Source of the DNA: Acidobacteriota bacterium
GTDB taxonomy: Bacteria > Acidobacteriota > UBA890 > WLXD01
Assembly (NCBI GenBank): GCA_029263295.1
Contig: JAJCXT010000052.1
Location: 1-32,804, forward strand
Direction of reading: 5' to 3'
DNA length: 32,804 nt
Below are positions 6,978-16,124 of this stretch, piece after piece (the first letter of the stretch is position 1; each line of letters starts with the position of its first letter). The translations under genes and the position numbers were made by a program. The notes beneath the pieces were generated by a model that worked only from the letters and a program-made list of their open reading frames with translations, did not search any database and was not told the origin of the DNA.

Positions 6978-9900
6978 ATGTTGCGATCCAGCCGCGTCGC
7001 GTTCGCCCTGTTGCTTGCGTTCCTGCTCGTTCCAGCCCTCGGGGCTGTCCCTGCCATGGCGCAGGAGGAGGCCGAGGACGACGCCCCGGATATGGCCGAG
7101 GCAGTTGCCGGGCTCTCCTGGCGCAGCATCGGGCCTGCCTTCATGTCGGGGCGTATCTCGGACATTGCGGTCCATCCGACCGATCGACACACCTGGTTCG
7201 TTTCCGTAGCTTCGGGTGGTCTGTGGAAGACCACCAACGCCGGCGTCAGCTGGAAGCCGGTGTTCGACAACTATTCGTCTTACTCGGTGGGCACGGTGGT
7301 GATCGACCCGAACGATCCCCAGATCGTCTGGGTCGGCACCGGTGAGAACAACAGCCAGCGTTCGGTGGCCTACGGCGACGGTATCTACAAGTCGGTCGAT
7401 GGCGGCAACACGTTCAAGAACATGGGGCTCGAGAACTCCCAGCACATCGCACGCATCCGCGTGCATCCGGAAGACTCCGACACCGTCTACGTCGCGGCGC
7501 AGGGACCGCTGTGGGCGTCCGGCGGCGACCGCGGCGTCTACGTGACCGGCGACGGCGGTGAGAATTGGACCAAGATCCTCGAGATCAGCGAGAACACCGG
7601 CGTCACAGATCTGATCGTTGACCCGCGCGACCCTGACGTCATGTATGCGGCTGCCTATCAGCGCCGCCGGCACGTCTGGACGCTGCTCGACGGCGGACCC
7701 GAGGGCGGCATTTACAAGACCACCAACGGCGGCGAGAGCTGGGACAAGCTCACCCGTGGCCTGCCGGCGGGCGATATCGGACGTATCGCCCTGGCCATCT
7801 CGCCGCACCGGCCAGACGTGATCTATTCGCTCGTGGACGCCGCCGAGGGGCGCGGCACGTACGTGTCGGAGAACGGCGGAGCCAGCTGGTCCAAGCGCAG
7901 CAGCTACGTCTCCGGTAGCCCCCAGTACTACCAGGAACTCGTTGTCGATCCTCACGACGCCGACAAGGTGTACTCGATGGACACCTTCGCCCAGGTAACC
8001 GAGGACGGCGGGCGCACGTGGAACGCGGTTGGCGAGCAGGACAAGCACATCGACAACCACGCCCTGTGGATTGATCCCGACGACGCGCGCCACCACATCA
8101 ACGGCAACGATGGCGGCCTGTACGAGAGCTTCGACGCCGGCACCACCTGGCGGTTCATTCCCAATCTGCCGATCACGCAGTACTACAAGATCGCCGTTGG
8201 CAATGACGCGCCCTTCTACACGGTCTGTGGCGGCACCCAGGACAACGCCACCCATTGCGGACCGGCCCGCACCGACACCGTCAACGGCGGTCGCGACGCG
8301 GACTGGTTCGTCCCCGTGTTCGGTGACGGCTTCGACCCGGTTATCGATCCGGACAACCCCGACATCATCTACGCGCAGTGGCAGCACGGCGGCCTCATCC
8401 GCCACGACCGCCGCACCGGCGAGAGCATCGACGTGAAGCCGCGCGAGTCGGCCGACGGCCCGGCGCTACGCTGGAACTGGGACTCCGCCATTCTGATCAG
8501 TCCGCACAACTCGGAGCGCCTCTACTTCGGCGCCCAGATGTTGTTCCGCAGCGACGATCGGGGCGATTCCTGGCAGCCGATCAGCGGTGACCTCACGCGT
8601 AACCTCGATCGCAACCAGCTCGACATCTTCGGTCGGGTATGGGGCGTCGACTCGGTGCGCAAGAACAACTCCACGTCGTTCTACGGGACGTTGGTTTCGT
8701 TCGATGAGTCGCCGGTGATGGAAGGCCTGCTGTATGCGGGCTCAGACGACGGCGTCATCTCGGTGAGCGAGGACGGCGGCGCCAACTGGCGGCGTATCGA
8801 GTCGTTCCCGGATGTGCCGGAGATGACCTACGTCAACGATCTGTTCGCGTCGCGGCACGACGCTGACACGGTCTACGCGGCGTTCAACAACCACAAGATG
8901 GGCGACTTCGCGCCGTACGTGCTCATGAGCACCGACCGCGGCAACACCTGGACGTCGATCACCGCCGATCTGCCCGAGCGCGGCTCGGTCTACACGTTCA
9001 ACCAGGACCACGTCGAGGCCGACCTGCTGTTCGTCGGCACGGAGTTCGGCGTGTGGTATTCGCCGGATCACGGCGGTCGCTGGATCGAGCTTGGTTCCGG
9101 CATGCCTACCATCGCGGTGCGCGACCTGGAGATCCAGCGCGAGATGAACGATCTGGTCGCCGGCACCTTTGGCCGCGGCTACATCATCCTCGACGATTAC
9201 TCGCCGCTGCGGCACAGCGAGGCGCCGGCCGACACGATCGAGGCCACGGTATTCCCGGTGCGCGAGGCGCTGGCCTATTTCGAACGCACGCCGCTCGCGC
9301 TCAGCGGGCGTGCCTTCCAGGGTTCGGACTACTTCCTGGCCCCGAACCCCGACTTTGGCGCCACCTTTACCTACTGGCTGGGCGACATGCCCAAGACGCG
9401 CGAAGCGGAGCGCCAGGAGCGCGACGCTGAGCTGGCGGAAGAAGGCGAGGACGTGTTCTACCCGACCTGGGAGGAGCTCAAGGCCGAGGATCGCGAGCAC
9501 GATCCGGCGGTGTTCCTGGTGGTGCGCGACGCCGATGGCAACGTCGTGCGCCGCGTCCCGGGTGCCGCTCGCGGCGGCGTCCATCGTGCTTCCTGGGACC
9601 TGCTCTACGCGGGCTTCTCGCCGGTGAGCGAGAGTTCCGACGGCAATGGCCCCATGGCCATGCCGGGTACCTACACGGTGGAGGTCGTGCGCTGGCACGA
9701 CGGCAGCGTCGAGACTCTGACCGAGCCAGTGCCGTTCGAGGTGGTCGCGCTGGGTGATCCCACGATCCCGGTGCAGGATCGCGCCGAAGTGGCCGCCTTC
9801 AACGCTGAGGTCGGGCGCCTGCAACGCGCGGTCATGGGCGCGAACGCGGCTGCTGGCGATGCTTCGGAGCAGCTCGACATCCTCGAGCAGGCGGTGCGCC

Positions 9901-10253
9901 GTCATCCACAGGTGGATCTGGCACTCATCGAGCAGGTCGAGACCATGAAACAGACGCTGGCCGACCTGCAGGAGGAGATCTCGGGTGATCCCACGAAGCG
10001 CCGCCGCAGCGAGCCGGAGATGCCCGGCATCATGCGGCGCGTCTTCACCGTGGTGGGCGGCGCCTGGTCGGTGAGTCATGGGCCGACGCAGACTCACCGC
10101 GAGCAGTTCGAGATTGCTGCCGCGCAGTTCGAGGATCTGCTGCCCCGCCTGCGTAGCTTCATCGAGGGCGACCTGCCGGCGTTCCAGGCTCGTCTGGAGG
10201 CCGCGGGCGTGCCTTGGACCCCAGGTCGCGGCGTGCCGACCTGGCAGCGCTAG
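6978..10253 (+). CDS. Exported sortilin/VPS10-like BNR-repeat propeller protein
   Basis: The product is 1091 residues. The ATG at 6978 is chosen because it follows GAGGGAGA at a good distance and starts a clear signal peptide (FALLLAFLLVPALGAVPAMAQ). The mature protein is dominated by BNR/Asp-box blades of the kind GGLWKTTNAGVSWKPVFDN, YKSVDGGNTFKNMG, YVTGDGGENWTKIL and VSEDGGANWRRIE, as in the sortilin/VPS10 family and in bacterial glycosyl-hydrolase-like propellers. After about residue 740 the propeller gives way to a C-terminal region with a beta-sandwich-like segment (AVFLVVRDADGNVVRRVPGA) and helical, coiled-coil-like stretches (around 930-1010). The catalytic activity and ligand are unknown. 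Proteins of this type are common in organisms that digest proteins or polysaccharides. Its stop codon overlaps that of mutY (shared CTAG). Confidence 0.85.
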   Translation: MLRSSRVAFALLLAFLLVPALGAVPAMAQEEAEDDAPDMAEAVAGLSWRSIGPAFMSGRISDIAVHPTDRHTWFVSVASGGLWKTTNAGVSWKPVFDNYSSYSVGTVVIDPNDPQIVWVGTGENNSQRSVAYGDGIYKSVDGGNTFKNMGLENSQHIARIRVHPEDSDTVYVAAQGPLWASGGDRGVYVTGDGGENWTKILEISENTGVTDLIVDPRDPDVMYAAAYQRRRHVWTLLDGGPEGGIYKTTNGGESWDKLTRGLPAGDIGRIALAISPHRPDVIYSLVDAAEGRGTYVSENGGASWSKRSSYVSGSPQYYQELVVDPHDADKVYSMDTFAQVTEDGGRTWNAVGEQDKHIDNHALWIDPDDARHHINGNDGGLYESFDAGTTWRFIPNLPITQYYKIAVGNDAPFYTVCGGTQDNATHCGPARTDTVNGGRDADWFVPVFGDGFDPVIDPDNPDIIYAQWQHGGLIRHDRRTGESIDVKPRESADGPALRWNWDSAILISPHNSERLYFGAQMLFRSDDRGDSWQPISGDLTRNLDRNQLDIFGRVWGVDSVRKNNSTSFYGTLVSFDESPVMEGLLYAGSDDGVISVSEDGGANWRRIESFPDVPEMTYVNDLFASRHDADTVYAAFNNHKMGDFAPYVLMSTDRGNTWTSITADLPERGSVYTFNQDHVEADLLFVGTEFGVWYSPDHGGRWIELGSGMPTIAVRDLEIQREMNDLVAGTFGRGYIILDDYSPLRHSEAPADTIEATVFPVREALAYFERTPLALSGRAFQGSDYFLAPNPDFGATFTYWLGDMPKTREAERQERDAELAEEGEDVFYPTWEELKAEDREHDPAVFLVVRDADGNVVRRVPGAARGGVHRASWDLLYAGFSPVSESSDGNGPMAMPGTYTVEVVRWHDGSVETLTEPVPFEVVALGDPTIPVQDRAEVAAFNAEVGRLQRAVMGANAAAGDASEQLDILEQAVRRHPQVDLALIEQVETMKQTLADLQEEISGDPTKRRRSEPEMPGIMRRVFTVVGGAWSVSHGPTQTHREQFEIAAAQFEDLLPRLRSFIEGDLPAFQARLEAAGVPWTPGRGVPTWQR

Positions 10254-11377
10254 GCGTCGACTCCGAGCAACGCGAAGACGCGCTTCGCCGAGGCGGCCAA
10301 CGGTAGCCGCGCCGCCTCGGCAGGCGTGAACCATCCGAGCTTCGCGCTCAGCGCCACGGGTTCGCTGCCGGTGGGCCCGGCGTCTGCTCGATACACCGCG
10401 CAGACGATGCGCCGGTTGGTGATGCCGTGGCGGATCTCGCCGAGATGTCGCAGCGTCACCGAGCCCTGACCGAGTTCAGCAAGATAGCTGCGCAGGTCGT
10501 CGGCCGGATCGACTGTGTCCTCGGCGACCACCGCCTCACGCAGGCGCGAGTCGCGGGTCGGGAACTCCCACATGTCGGCGAGCACGGTGGGACGCTGGCC
10601 GCGCAGCAACAGAAATCGGCCGCTTCGCTCCACCACTCCGGCCGCTTCGGCGACGTCAACGACGGTCTGTTTCCGACGCACGGGCAGTAGCTCCTGGGTA
10701 CCGTCAGCCGACGCCACACAGCGGAGCAGCAGGGGACAGTCGACGCAGCGGGGCGATCTCGGTGTGCAGATCTGGGCGCCGAGTTCCATGAGCGCCTGGG
10801 TCACGTCGCCCGGGGCGTGATCGTCCAACAACGACCCAGCAGCGGCGGCCAACAGGCGGCGCACCGCCACACGTGTCGGTGCTTCGGCGATGCCGAAGTA
10901 ACGGCACAGCACTCGACTCACGTTGCCGTCGATGCCGACATGCGGCTCGCCGAACGCGATTCCCGCCACGGCTGCCGCAGTGTAGTCGCCGATACCTGGT
11001 AGCGCGCGTAGGGGGGTGTACTGGCGCGGGAACTCGCCACCGTGCTCGTCGGCGATCGCTCGGGCGGCCGCATGGAGACTGCGCGCACGGCGGTAGTAGC
11101 CGAGGCCCGACCACTCCGCGAGGACATCGTCGAGCGATGCCGCCGCGAGTGCTGCGAGATCCGGAAAGCGCGCCAGAAACTGCTCGTACCTCGGGATCAC
11201 AGTGTCGACACGCGTCTGCTGCAGCATGATCTCGGAAACGAGGATCCGGTAGGGGTCGGCGGTGCGGCGCCAGGGGAGGTCGCGACGCTCGGCCTCGTAC
11301 CAGTGCAGCAACGCGGCACCCGCCGACTGATCGAAACGCGGCGTTGGTGCCGCTCCTTCAGTCGAGGCGATCGGCAT
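10250..11377 (-). CDS. mutY: A/G-specific adenine DNA glycosylase MutY
   Basis: The 375-residue product removes adenine mispaired with 8-oxoguanine in base-excision repair. Visible hallmarks are the catalytic Glu49 in SEIMLQQTRV, the helix-hairpin-helix LRALPGIGDYTAAAVAG (about 123-139), the catalytic Asp150 in GIDGNVSRVL, and a 4Fe-4S cluster motif with Cys204-x6-Cys211-x2-Cys214-x5-Cys220. A C-terminal NUDIX-like 8-oxoG recognition domain (about 235-375) includes LLLRGQRPTVLADMWEFPT. Length and order are normal for the family. The ATG at 11377 is chosen because the MutY core begins about 20 residues later; it overlaps the end of the MBL-fold hydrolase gene by 20 bases, which suggests translational coupling. 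The frame is open further upstream, but that part lies inside the neighbour. Confidence 0.96.
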   Translation of the reverse strand: MPIASTEGAAPTPRFDQSAGAALLHWYEAERRDLPWRRTADPYRILVSEIMLQQTRVDTVIPRYEQFLARFPDLAALAAASLDDVLAEWSGLGYYRRARSLHAAARAIADEHGGEFPRQYTPLRALPGIGDYTAAAVAGIAFGEPHVGIDGNVSRVLCRYFGIAEAPTRVAVRRLLAAAAGSLLDDHAPGDVTQALMELGAQICTPRSPRCVDCPLLLRCVASADGTQELLPVRRKQTVVDVAEAAGVVERSGRFLLLRGQRPTVLADMWEFPTRDSRLREAVVAEDTVDPADDLRSYLAELGQGSVTLRHLGEIRHGITNRRIVCAVYRADAGPTGSEPVALSAKLGWFTPAEAARLPLAASAKRVFALLGVDA

Positions 11378-12176
11378 CACGCAACAAGCCCCGTACCAGG
11401 TGCTCCGACGACCATTCGCCCCCCGAGATCCACTTGTGGGCTTTGTCGGGGATTCCCAGGGCGCTGGCGATCTCACGGATCGAGCGTCCCTCCTCCAGGT
11501 GCACGATCGCCTTGTTGCGGAGTCCGAGCAGACGATCGAGCTTCTTGCCGATCTGGTGCTGGTGGCTCATGTGGCGGCCCGTATGCTGGCAGAAGAGTTC
11601 GCAGTCGGGGATCGCCAGCGCGGACCGAATCGATTCGATCAACAGGCTGATGTCCTCGTATGCGAAGGCTCGTTCGACGCGGTCGGTCAGATACAGGTCG
11701 CCGCCAAAGAGCCACTCCTGCGACTCTTCGTGGAGCACGATGTGATCGGGGGCGTGCCCCGGCGTGTGGATTACGCGAAAGCAGTAATTGTCAGTTTCGA
11801 AAGTGTCGCCGAGTGGCTGGGTATCCACGGCTGAATGCTGACCCCAGTACAGGCGGCGGTACAGCGGCAGGCGCTCGGGTTTCGCGGCAAGCGGTTGGCC
11901 AACAGGGTGAATCCACGGCCTCGCACCGGTCTCGCGTGCGACGAAAGCGGCGTTGCCGAGGTGGTCTTCGTGGTGATGGGTGAGCAGAACCTGCTGGATG
12001 GACTCTTCTTGCAGAATCGCGGCGACAGCTTCACGGGAGCGTTGTGGTCCCGTGTCGATCATGACGCCGTCGACGACGTAGATGCCCACGCGCATGGGAC
12101 GGTTGCCCGGCACCTTGCGCGTCACCCGATAGAAAGTGACGGGGCCGTGGTCGAAACGCTCGAACGCTGTGCTCAC
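11358..12176 (-). CDS. MBL-fold metallo-hydrolase (LACTB2/glyoxalase II-like)
   Basis: The 272-residue product has the metallo-beta-lactamase fold. The metal motif HxHxDH is visible as H67-H68-H69-E70-D71-H72 (VLLTHHHEDHLGN). It is followed by TPGHAPDH (third-metal-ligand His), FGGDLYL (bridging Asp) and a late His in CQHTGRH. The C-terminus (about 205-272) is a small helical winged-helix-like tail (LLGLRNKAIVHLEEGRSIRE), as in LACTB2-like hydrolases. The substrate is probably a thioester, lactone or nucleic acid, but cannot be assigned. The start is GTG at 12176, 24 bases after the stop of the upstream dehydrogenase gene; no ATG lies before residue 28. It sits between an aromatic-acid dehydrogenase and mutY with short gaps, so all three are probably co-transcribed. 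Confidence 0.9.
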   Translation of the reverse strand: MSTAFERFDHGPVTFYRVTRKVPGNRPMRVGIYVVDGVMIDTGPQRSREAVAAILQEESIQQVLLTHHHEDHLGNAAFVARETGARPWIHPVGQPLAAKPERLPLYRRLYWGQHSAVDTQPLGDTFETDNYCFRVIHTPGHAPDHIVLHEESQEWLFGGDLYLTDRVERAFAYEDISLLIESIRSALAIPDCELFCQHTGRHMSHQHQIGKKLDRLLGLRNKAIVHLEEGRSIREIASALGIPDKAHKWISGGEWSSEHLVRGLLRDADRLD

Positions 12177-12200
12177 AATACTGGGCTCACGAAACGGGGC

Positions 12201-12938
12201 TCATGACGACTCCAGTCGGGCGTCGAGATCGTCCAGGCCGGCGCGTAGCTCGGCGCGTGCCGCTGCCGCAAAAGGGTTCAGGTTCTGGATCGCCGCGAAT
12301 AGTTCCCACGAGTCGCCACCCACGATCTCCTCGACCTCGCGCAGCAGATCTGCGGCGTAGGTCGTTATTCCGGTCTCGGGTGCTTCGATGGGCCCGAGCG
12401 CGCGGCCTATGTACTGCGCTAGCGCCTGTGCGCGGGCGCTCTCGCGGTCGTGGGTCTCGGCGTCGGTGACGATCACGTAGAGACCGAGCATGCGCAGGAA
12501 CTCGGCGACACACTCAGCGTGCCGACCGCGCCCGGGGCACAGCACCACCTGGTGGCCCTCCAGGTCGTCGCCGGCGCTACGCGGTCCGAACAGCGGGTGC
12601 GTACCGAGGTAGTCGACATCTGGCGGCAGCTCTTCTTCCAGCCACCGCATCGGTGCGATCTTCACCGAGCACACGTCGAGAACACACGCACCGGTTTGCA
12701 GGTAGGGGCCGATGGCGTTCAGCGCGTCCCGCAGGGCCAGCACCGGCACGCTGACCATGACGAATTCGCACGATGCCGCTTCGGCGAGGCTGCCGAGTTG
12801 CACCCGCGCGATGGACTCCTCTGGCAACACAGGGTCGTAGGCCACGACCTCGAGATAGGGTGCCAGGTGGGCTGCGGCGAAACGCCCGAACTGGCCCAGT
12901 CCGATGATGCCGATTTGCGGAGCGTCGGTTGCCGTCAT
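12201..12938 (-). CDS. Prephenate/arogenate dehydrogenase (TyrA family)
   Basis: The 245-residue product has an N-terminal Rossmann fold with the dinucleotide motif GIIGLGQFGRF (residues 9-19) and the family signature THPLFGPRSAG near the middle. A later HDRESARAQALAQYIGRAL region corresponds to the helical dimerisation segment. It should oxidatively decarboxylate prephenate or arogenate with NAD(P) in tyrosine synthesis. It is short: there is no chorismate mutase or ACT domain, and the C-terminal helical part is smaller than in E. coli or Bacillus TyrA. It therefore resembles the compact plant/cyanobacterial arogenate-type enzymes. It is the first gene of a minus-strand group with the MBL hydrolase and mutY. 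Which of the two substrates it uses cannot be decided from the sequence. Confidence 0.85.
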   Translation of the reverse strand: MTATDAPQIGIIGLGQFGRFAAAHLAPYLEVVAYDPVLPEESIARVQLGSLAEAASCEFVMVSVPVLALRDALNAIGPYLQTGACVLDVCSVKIAPMRWLEEELPPDVDYLGTHPLFGPRSAGDDLEGHQVVLCPGRGRHAECVAEFLRMLGLYVIVTDAETHDRESARAQALAQYIGRALGPIEAPETGITTYAADLLREVEEIVGGDSWELFAAIQNLNPFAAAARAELRAGLDDLDARLESS

Positions 12939-12947
12939 AGCTCGAAC

Positions 12948-12979
12948 CCACGGATCAAGGTGCTGCTAGCAGCCCGTGG
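12948..12979. promoter_or_regulatory. Nested inverted repeats upstream of the TyrA-family gene
   Basis: A perfect 12-base palindrome GCTGCTAGCAGC (12962-12973) is enclosed by a CCACGG (12948-12953)/CCGTGG (12974-12979) inverted repeat. It lies 10-41 bases upstream of the TyrA ATG, in the divergent gap shared with the DUF885 gene. It could be an operator or a 5'-leader hairpin masking the ribosome-binding region. The function is unproven. Confidence 0.35.
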
Positions 12980-13132
12980 CCAAAGTCTCATGGGTGGACC
13001 GCCAAAATACGGGGCAGTAGGGTCCTTGTTGCGCGAGCCTAACATCAGGGCCCGCATCCCGAGAATCACGTCCTACAGCTCGCGGGTTCTGAACACGCAC
13101 CGAGCACGGCACCCAGGCATCGAGGAGTCCAC

Positions 13133-14935
13133 ATGCGCAGACCACAATTACGCAGAGTGTTTCGTCTGCCGGCGTTAGTCGGCGTCGCGATGATGGTTGC
13201 GGCCTGCGGGCCGGCCGTGGGGCCCGATCCGGGTGCGGACGCCGAGGCGCTCGCGTCTCTCGCTGACGAGTTGTGGCAGCGGCAGGTGGATGATGTCGTG
13301 TACGTCCGGCTGATGGAGGGGCTACCCATCGAGCGACTGCCGGATCTGTCCTACGAAAAGGCGGAGGCCGAGGCGGCGTTTGCGCAGACGGTGCTCGATC
13401 GCCTTGCCGCGATCGACGAGGGGGCGCTCGCGCACGACGACTGGCTAACCTGGGCCGTGCTCAAGCGCAGCGCAGAGATGACGGTCGAGGGCTTTCAGTT
13501 CTACTGGTACAGCAACGTCCTCACACCCTACTCATCGGCCGTCGCGAACCTGCGGCAGATCTTCCAGTCGGCAGCGCTCGCGAGCGCCGAAGTGCGGGCC
13601 AGCTACCTCGAACTGCTGCAGCAGGTTCCCGCCTACGTGAATGATGTCGAGATGCTCGCGCGCGGCAATGCCGAGAGTGGCTTCGTCGTGTCGGCGCAGA
13701 ACATGCCGGCCGTCGTGGGCCTGACCCGAGCGAGTATCCAGCCGGCAGGCAGCGGCATGTTCGCTGCTCCTGGTTCGCGCATGGCAAACGCTGACGGCGC
13801 AGAGGCCGACGCGGCCGAACTAGAGGCTTTCTACGGCGAGATGACCCGCATCGTCGATGCGGAGATCAATCCCGCGCTGGAGTCACTGGCGGTCTATCTG
13901 GAGACCGACTATGCGGCGGCGGCGCCGGATGGCGTCGGTCTCGGGCAGTACGAGCTTGGCGACGCCTACTACCGCTACCTCGTTCGGTTCCACACCACGA
14001 TGGACGTGACTCCATCTGAGGTGCAGGCCATTGGGTACGAGATGATCGCCGAAATGAAGGCGGAGATGGCGTCGATCCAGGCAGACGTCGGCTTCGAGGG
14101 CACGTTCGAAGAGTTTCGCGAGCATCTCCGCAGCAACCCAGAGTACTTTCCCGCAACGCCCGAAGAGGTTGACGAACGGATCGAGTCGGCGGCGAACGCT
14201 TTCTACGCTCGCGCCGACGAGTTCTTCGAACGCAAACCCGAGGCACCCTTCGCGTCGCGGCGGCTGGACCCCGCGCTCGAAGCATCACAGACCTACGGGT
14301 ACTACAACCCCCCGATGGGCGATGACCCCGTCGGTTACTACAACTTCAACGGCTCCAAACTCGACGAACGCACCTGGGTCGGCCTGAAGGGGCTCGCTTA
14401 CCACGAGCTGTTTCCGGGTCATCACTACCAGATCAACCGCGTGCTGGAGGACGAGAGTCTGCCCGACGTCCGCAGAGCGATGTTCGTGACTGCTTACACC
14501 GAAGGTTGGGGTTCGTATGCAACGTTCCTCGGTCTCGAGGCCGGCATGATCGAGGACCCCATCAGCCAGTACGGCATCTACATGATGGAGATCTTCCTGG
14601 CCAACCGGCTGGTGGTGGATCCGGGCATGAATGCGCTTGGCATGAGTCTCGAAGAGGCCCGGCAGCACACGCGCGACAACACCTTCGAGTCGGAAACGCA
14701 AATTGGCACGGAGACGCTGCGCTACTCGACCGACATGCCCGGGCAGGCGCTCGGCTACCAGATGGGCAAGCGCAAGCTGATGCAACTGCGCGCGCGCGCC
14801 GAGACGGAACTCGGCGACGATTTTGATCTACGCGGATTCCACGAGGCGGTGCTGAGTCCGGGTGCTCTGCCGATGACGGTGCTCGAGCAGCACATCGACT
14901 GGTGGATTGAGCAACAGCGCGCGGAGGCAGAGTAG
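13133..14935 (+). CDS. DUF885 family lipoprotein (putative metal-dependent hydrolase)
   Basis: The 600-residue product begins with a lipoprotein signal (PALVGVAMMVAACGP, Cys25). The ATG at 13133 follows GAGGAG at a good distance. The family signature is the HExxPGH-type motif at residues 424-433 (HELFPGHHYQ), followed by EGWGSYATFLGLEAG, which together characterise DUF885. The double-His/Glu arrangement resembles a gluzincin-like zinc site. Members are suspected peptidases or hydrolases, but the reaction is not established. The protein is probably anchored on the outer membrane facing the periplasm. Length is normal for the family. It is divergent from the TyrA gene and converges on the pilin operon, with only 18 bases between stops. 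Confidence 0.9.
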   Translation: MRRPQLRRVFRLPALVGVAMMVAACGPAVGPDPGADAEALASLADELWQRQVDDVVYVRLMEGLPIERLPDLSYEKAEAEAAFAQTVLDRLAAIDEGALAHDDWLTWAVLKRSAEMTVEGFQFYWYSNVLTPYSSAVANLRQIFQSAALASAEVRASYLELLQQVPAYVNDVEMLARGNAESGFVVSAQNMPAVVGLTRASIQPAGSGMFAAPGSRMANADGAEADAAELEAFYGEMTRIVDAEINPALESLAVYLETDYAAAAPDGVGLGQYELGDAYYRYLVRFHTTMDVTPSEVQAIGYEMIAEMKAEMASIQADVGFEGTFEEFREHLRSNPEYFPATPEEVDERIESAANAFYARADEFFERKPEAPFASRRLDPALEASQTYGYYNPPMGDDPVGYYNFNGSKLDERTWVGLKGLAYHELFPGHHYQINRVLEDESLPDVRRAMFVTAYTEGWGSYATFLGLEAGMIEDPISQYGIYMMEIFLANRLVVDPGMNALGMSLEEARQHTRDNTFESETQIGTETLRYSTDMPGQALGYQMGKRKLMQLRARAETELGDDFDLRGFHEAVLSPGALPMTVLEQHIDWWIEQQRAEAE

Positions 14936-14953
14936 GGCCTCGCGTGCTGCTCG

Positions 14954-15439
14954 CTACGCGGCGCGGAGGTTCTCGCTCTGCTTGCGCTCGAGTTCTCTCG
15001 CGAGTTCGTTGAGTGCTGCAGCCACGGGTTCGAGTTCGTCGCCCGTGCGGAGGCGACAGACCGCTGAGTAGTCGCCGTCATGGAGTCGGCCGATGTGCCG
15101 GCGCAACGCGACCTGCGGCCCGACGAACTTGTGCGTCACCCAGATCGCGAATGCGGCACAGGCCATGCCGAGAATCGGGTACATGAGCGTCATCTTGAGC
15201 GCGAGTGCCTGCAGCGGCGCGCCGACTGCCGCCTGCAGCAGGGCCGGTTCGATATTCGTACCCAGCAGCGTCTGGATCAGGATGCCGCGGAAGGCGCGCA
15301 CCATGAACATCTGATTGATCACTGCGGCGGCCACGGCAAAACCGAAAAAGTACAGGGCATAGCGGTACTGCACCCGGGGGTTCTGGACGTAGTTTCGGAT
15401 CTGGCGGCGCTCTTCACCGCTGGGATTCTGCTTCAACAT
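14954..15439 (-). CDS. Two-TM HAMP-domain membrane protein without output domain
   Basis: The product is about 161 residues. A first TM helix spans YALYFFGFAVAAAVINQMF, then comes a short loop of about 30 residues (GILIQTLLGTNIEPALLQAA), then a second TM (MYPILGMACAAFAIWV). A HAMP-like coil follows: VGPQVALRRHIGRLHDGDYS and RTGDELEPVAAALNELAREL. Nothing follows except a short charged helix, so there is no kinase, cyclase or methyl-accepting domain. The ATG at 15439 has GAGG 9 bases upstream; an ATG at 15448 is also in frame but has its AGG directly adjacent. It is the last gene of the minor-pilin operon. It might be a signalling adaptor or scaffold for pilus assembly, but its function is unknown. 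Confidence 0.75.
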   Translation of the reverse strand: MLKQNPSGEERRQIRNYVQNPRVQYRYALYFFGFAVAAAVINQMFMVRAFRGILIQTLLGTNIEPALLQAAVGAPLQALALKMTLMYPILGMACAAFAIWVTHKFVGPQVALRRHIGRLHDGDYSAVCRLRTGDELEPVAAALNELARELERKQSENLRAA

Positions 15440-15451
15440 GGTGGCCATCCT

Positions 15452-16120
15452 CTACTGCAGGTTGTGAACCTCGACCTGCGAGGCGATTTGGTAGGTGGAA
15501 TGCTCCTGGTCGCCCAGGTGGTCGTAGGAGTTGTCTTCGAGGTCCAACTGGATGGCGACGGAGCGGATCGCGTCGCGATTGGCGGAACTCAGGGTGCCGG
15601 TCATCTCGGTGCCGTTCTCGTCGAAGAAGCGAAAGACTGTTTGGCTGGTATCCAGATCGGCGATAAGAACCTGGTTGCTGATCTCGCTCGTCCAGGTGGT
15701 GCCGTTCCAACAGTCGACGCTGCGGGTCAGATTGGTGCCACTCACCGAGTAGGTGAGTCTCTCGGCGCCGCCATTCGCGGCGTTCTCGAAGGAAGCGTCG
15801 CACGGAGCGTCCGTGTCGCCGTCGTCGACGTCGGCGGCGAACTGGATCGAGGAAGCAGAAGCGATCGTGAACACCTGGGCGATGTTGTCGATGCCGTAGC
15901 CGGCGAGGCGTGTCTCGCGGGTGACCTTGTCGAGCGCCACGCGCGCCCCCTGGCGCATCGACATATCCGCCGACTGTGCCTCGTAGGCGTTCTGTCCGCC
16001 GGTGAGCAGAGGCAGTACGCCGGCCAGGATCATCGCGATCAGGACAGCGGAAATCATGAGTTCAATTAGCGAGAATCCGTCTTGCGCTGCAAGGGTGCTG
16101 TTGGTCATCTGGCTATGCAT
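15452..16120 (-). CDS. PilW-like minor pilin/prepilin
   Basis: The 222-residue product has a class III signal: a short leader ending in DG followed by FSLIELMIS and a hydrophobic helix (AVLIAMILAGVLPLL). Prepilin peptidase should cleave after the Gly. The mature protein has the helix MRQGARVALDKVTRETRLAGYG typical of PilW-like minor pilins, then a beta-rich globular part with a Cys pair (DAPCDAS and SVDCWNG) that could form a disulfide. The start is placed at the ATG at 16120, four bases after the stop of the preceding gene; an ATG at 16108 is also possible, and the longer frame overlaps the PilV-like gene. It probably primes or decorates type IV pili, or belongs to a related secretion pseudopilus. 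Confidence 0.85.
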   Translation of the reverse strand: MHSQMTNSTLAAQDGFSLIELMISAVLIAMILAGVLPLLTGGQNAYEAQSADMSMRQGARVALDKVTRETRLAGYGIDNIAQVFTIASASSIQFAADVDDGDTDAPCDASFENAANGGAERLTYSVSGTNLTRSVDCWNGTTWTSEISNQVLIADLDTSQTVFRFFDENGTEMTGTLSSANRDAIRSVAIQLDLEDNSYDHLGDQEHSTYQIASQVEVHNLQ

Positions 16121-16124
16121 CGAA

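Noticed and set aside
6777..8405. 542-codon minus-strand frame opposite the sortilin-like gene
   Set aside because: Its product is a Val/Asp/Arg-rich shadow translation with no domain, fully inside a well-supported gene on the other strand.
8742..10334. 530-codon minus-strand frame opposite the end of the sortilin-like gene
   Set aside because: Shadow frame; it also runs into the mutY coding region in a different frame, and no signature is seen.
15080..16069. 329-codon plus-strand frame opposite the pilin genes
   Set aside because: It lies antisense to genes with clear prepilin signatures and tight operon spacing; the translation shows no family features.
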